A program made the position numbers and the translations under genes. DNA of 17,257 nucleotides, from NCBI GenBank assembly GCA_038207425.1, contig JBBQZU010000048.1, positions 1-17,257 on the forward strand, written 5' to 3'. The notes below the pieces were generated by a model. That model worked only from the letters and a program-made list of their open reading frames with translations. It was not told the DNA's origin and made no database searches. Below, in pieces: positions 7,213 through 15,074 of the stretch (position 1 is the stretch's first letter; the number at the start of each line of letters is the position of its first letter). The DNA comes from JBBQZU01 sp038207425. Its GTDB lineage: Bacteria > Bacteroidota > Bacteroidia > Flavobacteriales_D > Cryomorphaceae.

Positions 7213-8457
7213 ATGCGCATTTTCTCCTGTTATCTGGCGATACTGTTGTTTGGTTTGACCGCTTGCAAGCCGGGAGCGGTTTATGACCCCGAAGAAGATC
7301 TTGATGATGAACTTTTAGAAGAAGATTTAACCATCCGATATGGTCTGCCTGTGAAGGACTTTGTGCTGCACGAAGGTTCAATACGTGAGGGACTGCTTCT
7401 CGCTGATCTACTACTGAACTTTGGTGTGCCTTACGGCGAAATTGTGGAGTTGGAGAAAGCTGCCGCGGACGTATTTCCCGTCAGGAAATTGCAGACAGGC
7501 TTCCATTACACCGTTTTTTGCAGCAGCGATACCCTGCAAAGGGCGCTGTACTTTGTGGCCGAAATAAACCGTGAAGACTATGTGGTATACCAGCTCCGCG
7601 ATACCATTTTGGCATACAAGGGAAAGAAGCCGGTTACGTATCAGGTGCAGCAGGCTTATGGAATAATTGAAAGTTCACTGTCTAAAACGGTGAGCGATGC
7701 CGGTCTGAGTTCTTCACTCACCCATAGGCTCAGCGATATTTACGCATGGAGCATCGACTTTTTCAGGTTGCAAAAAGGGGATGCTTTTAAAGTGGTGTAC
7801 GAAGAAAAGTATGTGGATGGAGAAAGTGCAGGCATAGGCAATATCCTCTCGGCAGAATTTACCCACAGAGGCGTTGCCTTTCCAGCTTTCCGCTTCGAAA
7901 CGGCTGAAGGAAGTGGCTATTATGACACTGAAGGCATCAGCTTGCGCAAAGCTTTTCTGAAGGCTCCTTTGGAGTATTCGCGCATTTCTTCTAACTATTC
8001 TATGAAGCGCTTCCATCCTGTGCAAAAGCGGTGGAAGGCGCACCTTGGCACTGACTATGCCGCTCCAACCGGCACACCCATTATGGCTACATCGGATGGT
8101 GAGGTGGTAGCATCAGAATATGGCAAGTACAATGGCAATTTTGTTAAGATCAGGCACAACAGCACATACGCTACACAATACCTCCACATGTCTAAGCGGG
8201 CTGTGAAAAAAGGCGACCGCGTAAAGCAAGGGCAGACTTTAGGCTATGTGGGTGCTACGGGGCTTGCATCGGGCTCTCATGTATGCTACCGATTTTGGAA
8301 AAATGGAAAGCAAGTAGATTCTTACCGCGAAGAACTGCCAAAGAGTGAGCCCATTGAAGAGAAGTACCGCGGTGCGTTCAATCAGATGCGCGACAGTTTA
8401 TTGATCAAGCTGATCGAGATTGACGTGGTTGAGCAGGGGGGGGAAAAGGCTATTTAA
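7213..8457 (+). CDS. M23-family (LytM-type) peptidase, lipoprotein
   Basis: A 414-residue envelope protein. The N-terminus MRIFSCYLAILLFGLTAC is a lipoprotein signal peptide with lipobox LTAC (Cys18), followed by a strongly acidic stretch (about residues 24-38). The C-terminal third is a Peptidase_M23 domain, which in active members cuts peptidoglycan cross-bridges or stem peptides. Active-site motifs: HLGTD with His277 and Asp281, His325 in QYLHMS, and GSHVCYRF with His356. In canonical LytM enzymes the last motif is HxH, whose second His binds zinc; here it is Cys358. Either cysteine acts as the third zinc ligand or the enzyme is degenerate. The ATG at 7213 is chosen over an upstream one at 7180 because it gives an intact lipoprotein signal just after a promoter box. 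It is divergent from the toxin-antitoxin operon and convergent with higA. Confidence 0.9.
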   Translation: MRIFSCYLAILLFGLTACKPGAVYDPEEDLDDELLEEDLTIRYGLPVKDFVLHEGSIREGLLLADLLLNFGVPYGEIVELEKAAADVFPVRKLQTGFHYTVFCSSDTLQRALYFVAEINREDYVVYQLRDTILAYKGKKPVTYQVQQAYGIIESSLSKTVSDAGLSSSLTHRLSDIYAWSIDFFRLQKGDAFKVVYEEKYVDGESAGIGNILSAEFTHRGVAFPAFRFETAEGSGYYDTEGISLRKAFLKAPLEYSRISSNYSMKRFHPVQKRWKAHLGTDYAAPTGTPIMATSDGEVVASEYGKYNGNFVKIRHNSTYATQYLHMSKRAVKKGDRVKQGQTLGYVGATGLASGSHVCYRFWKNGKQVDSYREELPKSEPIEEKYRGAFNQMRDSLLIKLIEIDVVEQGGEKAI

Positions 8458-8502
8458 GTGTAGAACAACACGATACTTTTTAGGAAAGCTTAGTGTCTGA
8501 CG

Positions 8503-8871
8503 CTATTTGGTTAATTGGTAATCGCTGATAAGCAAGCTTAGGGGCAGGTTAAGGCGTGTTGCCAGTCTGCGGATCATTTCGACAGTTAGTTTTCGTTTTC
8601 GGTGTAATACCTCTGACACCCTGCTCTTTGAGCCAATTTCTTCTACGAGGTCTTTCTGCTTCAATTGCATTTCTTCCATTCTTATTTTTATGGCTTCTAT
8701 AGGATCAGGAGCTGCTATAGGATATTGTATCTTCTCATATTCATCTATTAGCAGGGCTAGCAAATCAGCTTCGTCGCTTTCAGGTGTACCCGTTTTTGCA
8801 TCAAAGATATGTTCGAGTATAAGAAGTGCTTCACGGTATTCTTCTTCTGATTTGATAAGTTTCATATTCAT
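8503..8871 (-). CDS. higA: HigA-family antitoxin, XRE-type helix-turn-helix
   Basis: A 122-residue protein that in this family both neutralises HigB and represses the operon promoter. The N-terminal half (residues 1-50) is an acidic helical region, SEEEYREALLILEHIF and onward. The C-terminal half (about 56-115) is an XRE/Cro-type helix-turn-helix, with the recognition region QKDLVEEIGSKSRVSEVLHR and a following LTVEMIRRLATRLNLP segment. Length fits the HigA class found next to HigB rather than isolated XRE regulators. It begins 12 bases after the stop codon of the broken higB gene, matching the usual higBA order with toxin first. A second in-frame ATG at codon 3 is an alternative start. No defect is seen in this gene. 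Confidence 0.88.
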   Translation of the reverse strand: MNMKLIKSEEEYREALLILEHIFDAKTGTPESDEADLLALLIDEYEKIQYPIAAPDPIEAIKIRMEEMQLKQKDLVEEIGSKSRVSEVLHRKRKLTVEMIRRLATRLNLPLSLLISDYQLTK

Positions 8872-8883
8872 GATTTTCGCCTG

Positions 8884-9180
8884 TTATATAGTATTTGCAT
8901 TTATTCGGTCATATTCAGCATGAGTGCCTCTAAACCTGATAAAAATCCACTTCTTTTCAAAATTGAACTGGGTTATTAGGTGGTAACTATTGCCTTTTAT
9001 GTTGAACACGATCCTGATGTTTTTCAGTACGCTGGCATTGAAATATGTCATTTTCACATCACATGAAGTATTCCAGGTGGCTTTTAAAGCAGTTTCATAC
9101 CATGTTTTTAGGTGTTGCTACGAGTCGGGATGCATTAGCCAAAACGCTCTCAGTGTACTTTTTGCCAAAATTCTATCCAA
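8884..9180 (-). pseudogene. higB: HigB-family toxin, broken by a nonsense codon
   Basis: Reading the minus strand from a TTG at 9180-9178 gives MDRILAKSTLRAFWLMHPDS, a TAG stop at 9120-9118, then the rest of a HigB-like mRNA interferase in the same frame: LKTWYETALKATW, VKMTYFNASVLKNIRIVF, NIKGNSYHLITQF, and IFIRFRGTHAEYDRIN, ending at TAA 8886-8884. HigB relatives normally read HPDAE/Q at the stop position, so a GAG or CAG codon probably became TAG. The usual ATG is also missing, leaving a weak TTG start. Total length is 98 codons plus stop, close to the family norm. Everything after the stop is well preserved and the antitoxin downstream is intact, so the lesion looks recent. Confidence 0.88.
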
Positions 9181-9231
9181 GGGCCAATAAAGGTTACGAG
9201 ACAAAAATAAGAAATGTTCTTAAAATGGGAA

Positions 9232-9903
9232 CTATTTCTCAGAAAGTATCTGAATTGCCGACATTATTTCTTTATATGTCAGGGTCTTAATGATATTTAT
9301 ATCATTTTCTGCGACTGCCACCATAGCATAGGCTACATCGCGGGCTTGTATGGGTCTGTACTTCCTGGCGCTTCCCACCATAAGCGGCGCAATAAGCTTC
9401 GCAATACCTATTCCAATGCGTTCTCCAAGTCTGAATTCTTCCCTGGCACCCGTTAGTATTGATGGTTGAAAGATGGACAGTTGCTCAAACCCAACATCCT
9501 TCAGAGCCATTTCCATTTCGCCCTTTACGCGGCTGTATAACACCTTTGAATTTGGGTCGCTGCCAATGGCACTTACCACCAGAAACTTTTTGCAGCCGGC
9601 GGCATGAGCAGCATTTGCGAGATTGAGCACATAGTCATAATCTACTTTGCGAAAAGCTTCTTTGGTTTTGGCTTTTTTGATGGTGGTGCCAAGGCAGCAG
9701 AATACCGCTGCGGCATCGCTTACCGCTTCGGTGAGCTCTTGAGTATTATCCAGATTGGTAATTTGCCATTCTACTTTTGGGCCCAGGTATTTACCGGGTT
9801 GCCTGCACAATGCTGCTACTTTCGTGAAATGTGCATCCGCGGCAAGAATTTGCAATAAATGGCTGCCTATTAGGCCCGTGCTTCCTGCTACTACTGCCTT
9901 CAT
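9232..9903 (-). CDS. NAD(P)-binding SDR-family oxidoreductase, HTATIP2/TIP30-like
   Basis: A 223-residue atypical short-chain dehydrogenase/reductase with a Rossmann fold. The dinucleotide-binding motif is AGSTGLIG at residues 6-13. The catalytic-type residues are Ser111 in VVSAIGSDP and the YSRVK motif with Tyr123 and Lys127. The mid-region CCLGTTIKKAKTKEAFRKVDYD and the QPSILTGAREE segment are typical of the bacterial TIP30-like branch. Substrate is unknown. Its ATG overlaps the ispG stop by one base (TGATG on the minus strand), which suggests translational coupling in one operon. A GTG one codon earlier (9906) is possible but less likely. The link with isoprenoid synthesis may be only co-transcription. 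Downstream lies the higBA remnant in the same direction after 51 bases. Confidence 0.88.
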   Translation of the reverse strand: MKAVVAGSTGLIGSHLLQILAADAHFTKVAALCRQPGKYLGPKVEWQITNLDNTQELTEAVSDAAAVFCCLGTTIKKAKTKEAFRKVDYDYVLNLANAAHAAGCKKFLVVSAIGSDPNSKVLYSRVKGEMEMALKDVGFEQLSIFQPSILTGAREEFRLGERIGIGIAKLIAPLMVGSARKYRPIQARDVAYAMVAVAENDINIIKTLTYKEIMSAIQILSEK

Positions 9904-11858
9904 CACCAGCCGCTTTGAGGTTCAATCCAGTCGCCGTGGCTTTTGATAAGCTCTATCAACTCATCTACAGCAGCGGCTTCAGGTACGTTGCGCTTTACCA
10001 CATCTTTTTCCTTGTATAGGGTGATTTTACCTGGCCCCGTGCCCACATAGCCGTAGTCGGCATCAGCCATCTCGCCGGGTCCGTTTACAATACAGCCCAT
10101 TATACCAATTTTTACTCCTTTCAGGTGGTCCGTGCGGGAGCGTATTTTGGCTGTGGTTTCCTGCAGGTCGAAGAGGGTGCGCCCGCATGATGGGCAAGAG
10201 ATATACTCTGTTTTGCTGATGCGCGTGCGCGTGGCCTGCAGTATGCCGAATGAGAGGGCATTGAGCGAGCGGGCGTCAGTGGCATTGCTTTGAAGCCAGA
10301 TTCCATCACCGAGACCGTCAATAAAAAGCGCGCCAGCATCGGTGCTTGCGTACAATTGAACCCTGTCGCGGTCGGTGGTACCGTAAATGCGGTGTATTAT
10401 TATCGGCGTATCGATATCCATATTGATCAGCTCAATAAATGCCCTTCGCAGTGATGCTACTGCGTGGTTGTTTTTGGTGCTCAGCACCAGCACTGTGCGG
10501 GCGCTTTCGCGCAAACGGTTTATAAATTTGTCATTAAATACATCGGTTGCATCAAGCGCTACAAAATTGAGCAGAGCGCTCAGTTCACCACTTTCGGTAA
10601 ATTCATTTGCCGTAAGGAAGGGATAGTGCCTTGGCAACTCAGGATGCTGCAGCCATGTAGCCGAATCCTGAATAATGCCGAGCGTTCCGGGAATTTCAAA
10701 ACCTACATCATTGGCGCCTGCATAAATAAAATCGGCAGCCTGATCAGCTATATTCCATTTGTCGAGCGGCACGCTGTAGTTGTAGCCGAAGGCAAAGAAC
10801 GACGCGTGGGTTATTGAAGCTCTCCCTGAGAGATCGCCCACTACCCGTGGCACCTGCCCGTGTCCAAAGTTTATCACTTCAGCACTCCGGCGGCGGTTGT
10901 ATGCGAATGGCGTAAGGGGATTGTGCTTTATTTCTGAAATTGGCTCATGTCCAGCGCGCTGTGTGTACCGTTCGGCCAGCATTTTGGCCACGGGTATTTC
11001 AGCTTCGGGTTCTTCAGTAAGCGATACGCGAATAGTGTCGCCAATACCGTCTTCGAGCAGGGCACCGATACCAACTGCGCTTTTTATGCGACCGTCTTCA
11101 CCTTCACCGGCTTCGGTTACACCCAAGTGCAAGGGGTAGTTCATTCCTTCGCGTATCATGTAGTGCATTAGCAGGCGGTATGCCTGCACCATTACTTGGG
11201 TATTGCTGGCTTTCATGCTCAGCACTATATCGTGGTAGTTGTGCTCACGGCAAATACGGAGAAATTCCATCGCGCTTTCGACCATGCCGAGCGGGCTGTC
11301 GCCAAAACGGCTCATAATGCGGTCGCTCAGCGAACCGTGGTTGGTGCCTATTCGCATGGCCGTTCCATGCTCTTTGCAAATGAGTATCAGGGGAGTGAAA
11401 CGCGCGCGAATTCGCTCCAGCTCCGCTTGATAGGTAGCATCTGAATATTCTATATTCTCGAATTTCTTTTTGTCGGCGTAGTTTCCGGGATTCACCCTTA
11501 CTTTTTCTACGATGCGCGCTGCGAGCTCGGCGGCGTTGGGGGTGAAGTGTATATCGGCTACCAAAGGGGCATCGTAACCGGCTTTTACGAGCGCTTCCTT
11601 GATCTTGCGCAGGTTTTCAGCCTCCTTCATACTTGGAGCTGTGATGCGCACCAATTCGCATCCTGCTTCAATCATACGAATGCTTTGGGCCACCGTTTTT
11701 GCAGTATCCATCGTATCAGTGGTGGTCATGCTTTGTACCCTGATGGGGTTGCTGCCACCCAGCATAATATTGCCAATCCTCACTTCTCTGCTAGCGAAAC
11801 GCTCATAAGCCGTAGGGCTGATGCAATAGGTTTTTTCGTAGTATGCAACCGTGTTCAT
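9903..11858 (-). CDS. ispG: 4-hydroxy-3-methylbut-2-enyl-diphosphate synthase, large three-domain form
   Basis: A 651-residue IspG (GcpE), the [4Fe-4S] enzyme of the MEP pathway that reduces methylerythritol cyclodiphosphate to HMBPP in the cytoplasm. The N-terminal TIM barrel carries the family hallmarks VRIGNIMLGGSNPIRVQSM, ELVRITAPSMKEAEN, PLVADIHFTPNAAE and VRVNPGNYADKK. A long central insertion (about residues 280-530) distinguishes this type, shared with plants, from the roughly 370-residue E. coli type. The C-terminal iron-sulfur domain shows Cys555 and Cys558 in CPSCG, Cys589 in GCIVNGPGE, and Glu596. The start at 11858 follows a TACCTTCG promoter box and agrees with where homologues begin. 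A 35-codon in-frame upstream extension lies across that promoter and is rejected. First gene of the operon with the SDR oxidoreductase. Confidence 0.96.
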   Translation of the reverse strand: MNTVAYYEKTYCISPTAYERFASREVRIGNIMLGGSNPIRVQSMTTTDTMDTAKTVAQSIRMIEAGCELVRITAPSMKEAENLRKIKEALVKAGYDAPLVADIHFTPNAAELAARIVEKVRVNPGNYADKKKFENIEYSDATYQAELERIRARFTPLILICKEHGTAMRIGTNHGSLSDRIMSRFGDSPLGMVESAMEFLRICREHNYHDIVLSMKASNTQVMVQAYRLLMHYMIREGMNYPLHLGVTEAGEGEDGRIKSAVGIGALLEDGIGDTIRVSLTEEPEAEIPVAKMLAERYTQRAGHEPISEIKHNPLTPFAYNRRRSAEVINFGHGQVPRVVGDLSGRASITHASFFAFGYNYSVPLDKWNIADQAADFIYAGANDVGFEIPGTLGIIQDSATWLQHPELPRHYPFLTANEFTESGELSALLNFVALDATDVFNDKFINRLRESARTVLVLSTKNNHAVASLRRAFIELINMDIDTPIIIHRIYGTTDRDRVQLYASTDAGALFIDGLGDGIWLQSNATDARSLNALSFGILQATRTRISKTEYISCPSCGRTLFDLQETTAKIRSRTDHLKGVKIGIMGCIVNGPGEMADADYGYVGTGPGKITLYKEKDVVKRNVPEAAAVDELIELIKSHGDWIEPQSGW

Positions 11859-11879
11859 AGTAAGTGATGAATCGAATTG

Positions 11880-11887
11880 CGAAGGTA
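11880..11887 (-). promoter_or_regulatory. ispG promoter -7 box
   Basis: On the minus strand the sequence reads TACCTTCG, one base off TAnnTTTG. It ends 21 bases before the ATG at 11858 and gives a leader of under 20 bases. It supports this start over the upstream in-frame one. Confidence 0.5.
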
Positions 11888-12012
11888 ACGCTTTGCAGGC
11901 AGTGCAGGTTCTCAGTGCATCCTTTAATTGTGTCATTCCACTTTCGGCTTTTGCCGGGTACATTGTTAGTGAATTTATTTTCCAGTTGGCTTTAGAACTG
12001 AACAGTAAGGCC

Positions 12013-12068
12013 TTTCAGGCCCGAAAAGGGTTCCCCAGAGTGTGCGAAGAAACGATAGGGGCCTGAAA
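12013..12068. repeat. 10-bp inverted repeat with 36-base spacer
   Basis: TTTCAGGCCC (12013-12022) is a perfect reverse complement of GGGCCTGAAA (12059-12068). It is followed by an A-run and then the CTTAGCG repeat. On the minus strand a T-run precedes the stem rather than following it, so it is not a standard terminator for ispG, which starts downstream. Possible small repeat element or protein-binding site. Confidence 0.6.
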
Positions 12069-12073
12069 AAATC

Positions 12074-12102
12074 CTTAGCGCCTTAGCGTCTTTCGCGTGA
12101 GA
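12074..12102. repeat. Degenerate CTTAGCG intergenic repeat unit
   Basis: CTTAGCGCCTTAGCGTC followed by TTTCGCGTGAGA has the same nine-base periodic pattern as the unit at 5355-5382, with R/Y substitutions, and can be written CTTnGyG repeated. It appears to belong to the same degenerate family. Confidence 0.5.
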
Positions 12103-12210
12103 CGCTGCCGAGTTGATTACTGATAAAAAACCGCCAGGAAATTGCCTTCCTATCAGAAATTCAAATGGTGTGCGCCTTCATTTTTAATTATACCTTGGAT
12201 TATTCATTCG

Positions 12211-12242
12211 CTTGTTTTGATTCATTTCATTCTTTAACTTTG
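12211..12242 (+). promoter_or_regulatory. Promoter of the FG-GAP/T9SS gene
   Basis: TAACTTTG at 12235-12242 matches the -7 consensus TAnnTTTG exactly. CTTG at 12211-12214 lies 20 bases upstream of it, close to the expected TTTG -33 position. The predicted leader is about 35 bases. Confidence 0.6.
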
Positions 12243-12283
12243 AGAAAGTTCAACATAAACCGTCGTTTCAACTAACCGTCATT

Positions 12284-15013
12284 ATGAAAGCACTTTTTAC
12301 TCTTGCTTTGGCTTCCATTTTGCCAGCCGTTTTGATTGCCCAAAATTTCTCAGCTCCTTACTTTGTTACATCCTCTCCCAATGAACTTACCCGCACCGCT
12401 ATTGCCGATTTTGATGGTGATGGAGATATGGATATTGTAAGCAGCGGTTACAATGGGATTCTGGCTTCAAACCGAGAAGGATTCGCCTACTATGATAACC
12501 AAGGAGGGGTGCTCACCCGTATCAACAATAGGGTTTCTACTGCAGTTGACGGCTCCTACACTATTCTACCGGTCGATCTGAATAACGATGGCACAATTGA
12601 TATCCTTTGCTCAGACAATAATAAACTTTACTGGTACCTCAATGTGAACAATACTTCTTTTCAGGGGCCAATTACAATAAGCAATATAACAGGAATTTAT
12701 GGGGTCGCAGCAGGCGAGTTGAACGGGGTGCCCGGTATTGATATTGTAATTGCTGTGCTTAACAATGATCTCGTAAGGGCCTATTTCAACAATGGCAATG
12801 GGGGCTTTCCAAGTTTTGTCAATGTGTCAACCAGCTCAATAGATGCAATTGATGTGAAAGTAGCAGACCTTGATGGAGATGGATTAAACGATGTGCTGGT
12901 AGCCAACCTCAATGTAATGGATGTATCGTGGCACCGCAATTTGGGAAATAATAATTATGGCACGGCACAGGTACTTACTACTGGAATGATTGGCACCTAT
13001 GGGTTAGATTATGGCGATTTTGATAATGATGGTGACTTGGATATTGTAGCGGTGGGTTTCGGTACCGATGATCTGTCGTATTTTGAAAATCTTGGAACTG
13101 TGATAGTTAATCCGGAAAATCCTGCAGGCACCATTTTTGGCCCCCGGCAAGTAATTTCTACAAGCATTGATGGGGCACAGGTGCTCAAAGTAGCAGATTT
13201 CAACAATGATGGAATGTTGGATGTAGTTGCAGGTGGAAATTTTGTATTCGATCTATTCTTTTTTACCGGTAATGGAAATGGCACTTTTATATCAACGACC
13301 CTCAATGGAGGATCCGTGCGCTATGTTCAACATATCAATGCTGCCGATCTCAATGGCGATGGGCTAACGGATATTGTATCATCATCGAGGGATGATGCCA
13401 AGCTGGCATGGTACCCCCAACAAGTGGAAGGTTCAGAATCTGACTTTGCCGCGCAAATACTGATCAACAAAAGTGCTTCTTCTGTAAATAAAGTGATTTC
13501 TTCAGACCTCAATGGTGATGGATACACAGACTTAGTATCGGCTTCGCGCACCGATGGCAAGATAGCATGGTACAGAAACAACCTCAATCAGGGATTTTTT
13601 GAACAGGAGGTAATATATAACACCGGTGCAGGTGCGGTTGGGCTTGAAGTAGGGTTGATAAATGGCGATGCCCTACCTGACCTTGTAATTTCTAGCGGAA
13701 ACACCAGCTCAGTAGTAGTGCTCTTCAACGCAGGCGACGGATTATTCTCACCACCTGTGGTAATTGATAGCAATATACTCCAACCATTGGGAGCCGCCAT
13801 TGCCGACCTGAACAATGACGGCCACAATGATGTGATAATACCCGCCAACGGTGAGTTTTCAGTGCTCATTTATTATAACAATGGCAATGGAAGTTTTCAG
13901 CCGGAAGCTACATTGTGCAGCGGATGCGGAGGCGTATTAAAAATTGCTGCTGCCGACCTCAACGGCGACGGCTTGCCTGAAGTAGTGATAGGGAATGGAT
14001 TCAATCAGGCCTTTTCAGTATTCAGAAATCTGGATGGAAATAATTTCGGTCCCGAAGAAACCATTATCAGTGGGGTGAATGGCTGCAGGGCTATTCTCTT
14101 TCTCGATTTTGATCAGGACGGTGACCTTGATATTTTCGGTGCCGGAATTTTTGACCAAAAAGTGAACTATGTTCTAAACCAGGGCAACCTTAACTTTTCA
14201 TCCAGTGCTGAGGTACCCTTCTTTTTTGCAGGCCCTCATGATTTGGCTGCAATTGATTTTAATAATGATGGTGAAACTGATATAGCAGTGGTTGACTTTT
14301 TTAACAACAGGATCAATGCGATAAAAATCGAAAATGGTCAATTCGTTTCCCGGGTGAATCTGACCGATATTTACGAGCAACCCAATCAGATTGCCGTTGG
14401 CGACTTTAATGGCGATTCGAAGGACGACTTTGCAATATCGTTCGTAAATTCCATTGCTGCCTGGAACAATATTTCAGGGGCATGCTCGCAAACGGCTGCA
14501 ACGAATTTGCTGGCTTCAGTTGGCACTACCAATATTACCTTTACATGGAGCCCAATTCCTGGTGCCATTGGTTGCAGGGTAAGTGGAAACAGCCTGGCAG
14601 GGGGCCCTGTGTTAAGTCAGGATGTGGTTGGCAATCAGGTTTCATCGCTTACCATTCCCAAGAATTTGTTGAACCCCAGTGCCACCTATCAATGGAGGGT
14701 ACGCTGCGCCTGTTCTAACAATCCGTTGGTTCCAAATCAGTGGTCGGCTTTTGCGCAGTTCAGTATAAATGCTGGTATGCAGGTTTATCCAAACCCTGTG
14801 AGCGATGAGATATCTATCGTATTGACCGAAGATTTGATGCAACTGACTTCTGATTTGAATACACAAGTCAGAATTGTAGATATGGCAGGCAGGCTTGTGT
14901 ATTCAGGCCAATATCAGGGTGCTATACCTGCGAATAATCTTCCAAACGGTGTTTATATGCTAGAGTTAAGTAATGGCAGCGAACGCCAGTTTGCAAAGTT
15001 TATGAAGCATTGA
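12284..15013 (+). CDS. Secreted FG-GAP/VCBS-repeat protein with T9SS type A sorting domain
   Basis: A complete 909-residue secreted protein. The signal peptide MKALFTLALASILPAVLIAQ is followed by about fourteen repeats of the FG-GAP/VCBS kind (residues about 40-720), each with an acidic loop such as ADFDGDGDMDIV, ADLDGDGLNDVLV, ADFNNDGMLDVV, ADLNGDGLTDIV or IDFNNDGETDIAV. These loops resemble calcium-binding sites, and the repeats are expected to form one or two beta-propellers. A fibronectin-III-like segment follows (about 735-828, containing NITFTWSPIPGAIGCRVSG and YQWRVRC). The C-terminal sorting domain begins near residue 832 (MQVYPNPVSDEISI) and ends with NNLPNGVYMLELSNGSERQF, directing export by T9SS and surface attachment or release. 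The function of the propeller part is not identified; adhesion or ligand binding is plausible. It is monocistronic, with its own promoter. Confidence 0.93.
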   Translation: MKALFTLALASILPAVLIAQNFSAPYFVTSSPNELTRTAIADFDGDGDMDIVSSGYNGILASNREGFAYYDNQGGVLTRINNRVSTAVDGSYTILPVDLNNDGTIDILCSDNNKLYWYLNVNNTSFQGPITISNITGIYGVAAGELNGVPGIDIVIAVLNNDLVRAYFNNGNGGFPSFVNVSTSSIDAIDVKVADLDGDGLNDVLVANLNVMDVSWHRNLGNNNYGTAQVLTTGMIGTYGLDYGDFDNDGDLDIVAVGFGTDDLSYFENLGTVIVNPENPAGTIFGPRQVISTSIDGAQVLKVADFNNDGMLDVVAGGNFVFDLFFFTGNGNGTFISTTLNGGSVRYVQHINAADLNGDGLTDIVSSSRDDAKLAWYPQQVEGSESDFAAQILINKSASSVNKVISSDLNGDGYTDLVSASRTDGKIAWYRNNLNQGFFEQEVIYNTGAGAVGLEVGLINGDALPDLVISSGNTSSVVVLFNAGDGLFSPPVVIDSNILQPLGAAIADLNNDGHNDVIIPANGEFSVLIYYNNGNGSFQPEATLCSGCGGVLKIAAADLNGDGLPEVVIGNGFNQAFSVFRNLDGNNFGPEETIISGVNGCRAILFLDFDQDGDLDIFGAGIFDQKVNYVLNQGNLNFSSSAEVPFFFAGPHDLAAIDFNNDGETDIAVVDFFNNRINAIKIENGQFVSRVNLTDIYEQPNQIAVGDFNGDSKDDFAISFVNSIAAWNNISGACSQTAATNLLASVGTTNITFTWSPIPGAIGCRVSGNSLAGGPVLSQDVVGNQVSSLTIPKNLLNPSATYQWRVRCACSNNPLVPNQWSAFAQFSINAGMQVYPNPVSDEISIVLTEDLMQLTSDLNTQVRIVDMAGRLVYSGQYQGAIPANNLPNGVYMLELSNGSERQFAKFMKH

Positions 15014-15074
15014 GAATTTGGATGAAGCATACACTCTCCGACACAGGATTTCTTTTGGTTTGAAGCAGTTTCGT

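Larger units (their letters stand above)
11859..12283. other. Divergent intergenic region between ispG and the FG-GAP gene
   Basis: These 425 bases contain promoters at both ends and, between them, a 10-bp inverted repeat (12013-12068) followed directly by a degenerate CTTAGCG repeat (12074-12102). I see no RNA gene and no credible protein gene in it. Confidence 0.7.

Noticed and set aside
8458..8502. Bidirectional terminator between the M23 gene and higA
   Set aside because: The only inverted sequence (TAGTGTC/GACGCTA) leaves a one-base loop, so it cannot fold as a normal hairpin.
11859..11963. N-terminal extension of ispG by 35 codons
   Set aside because: It crosses the promoter box at 11880-11887, and homologues start close to the ATG at 11858.
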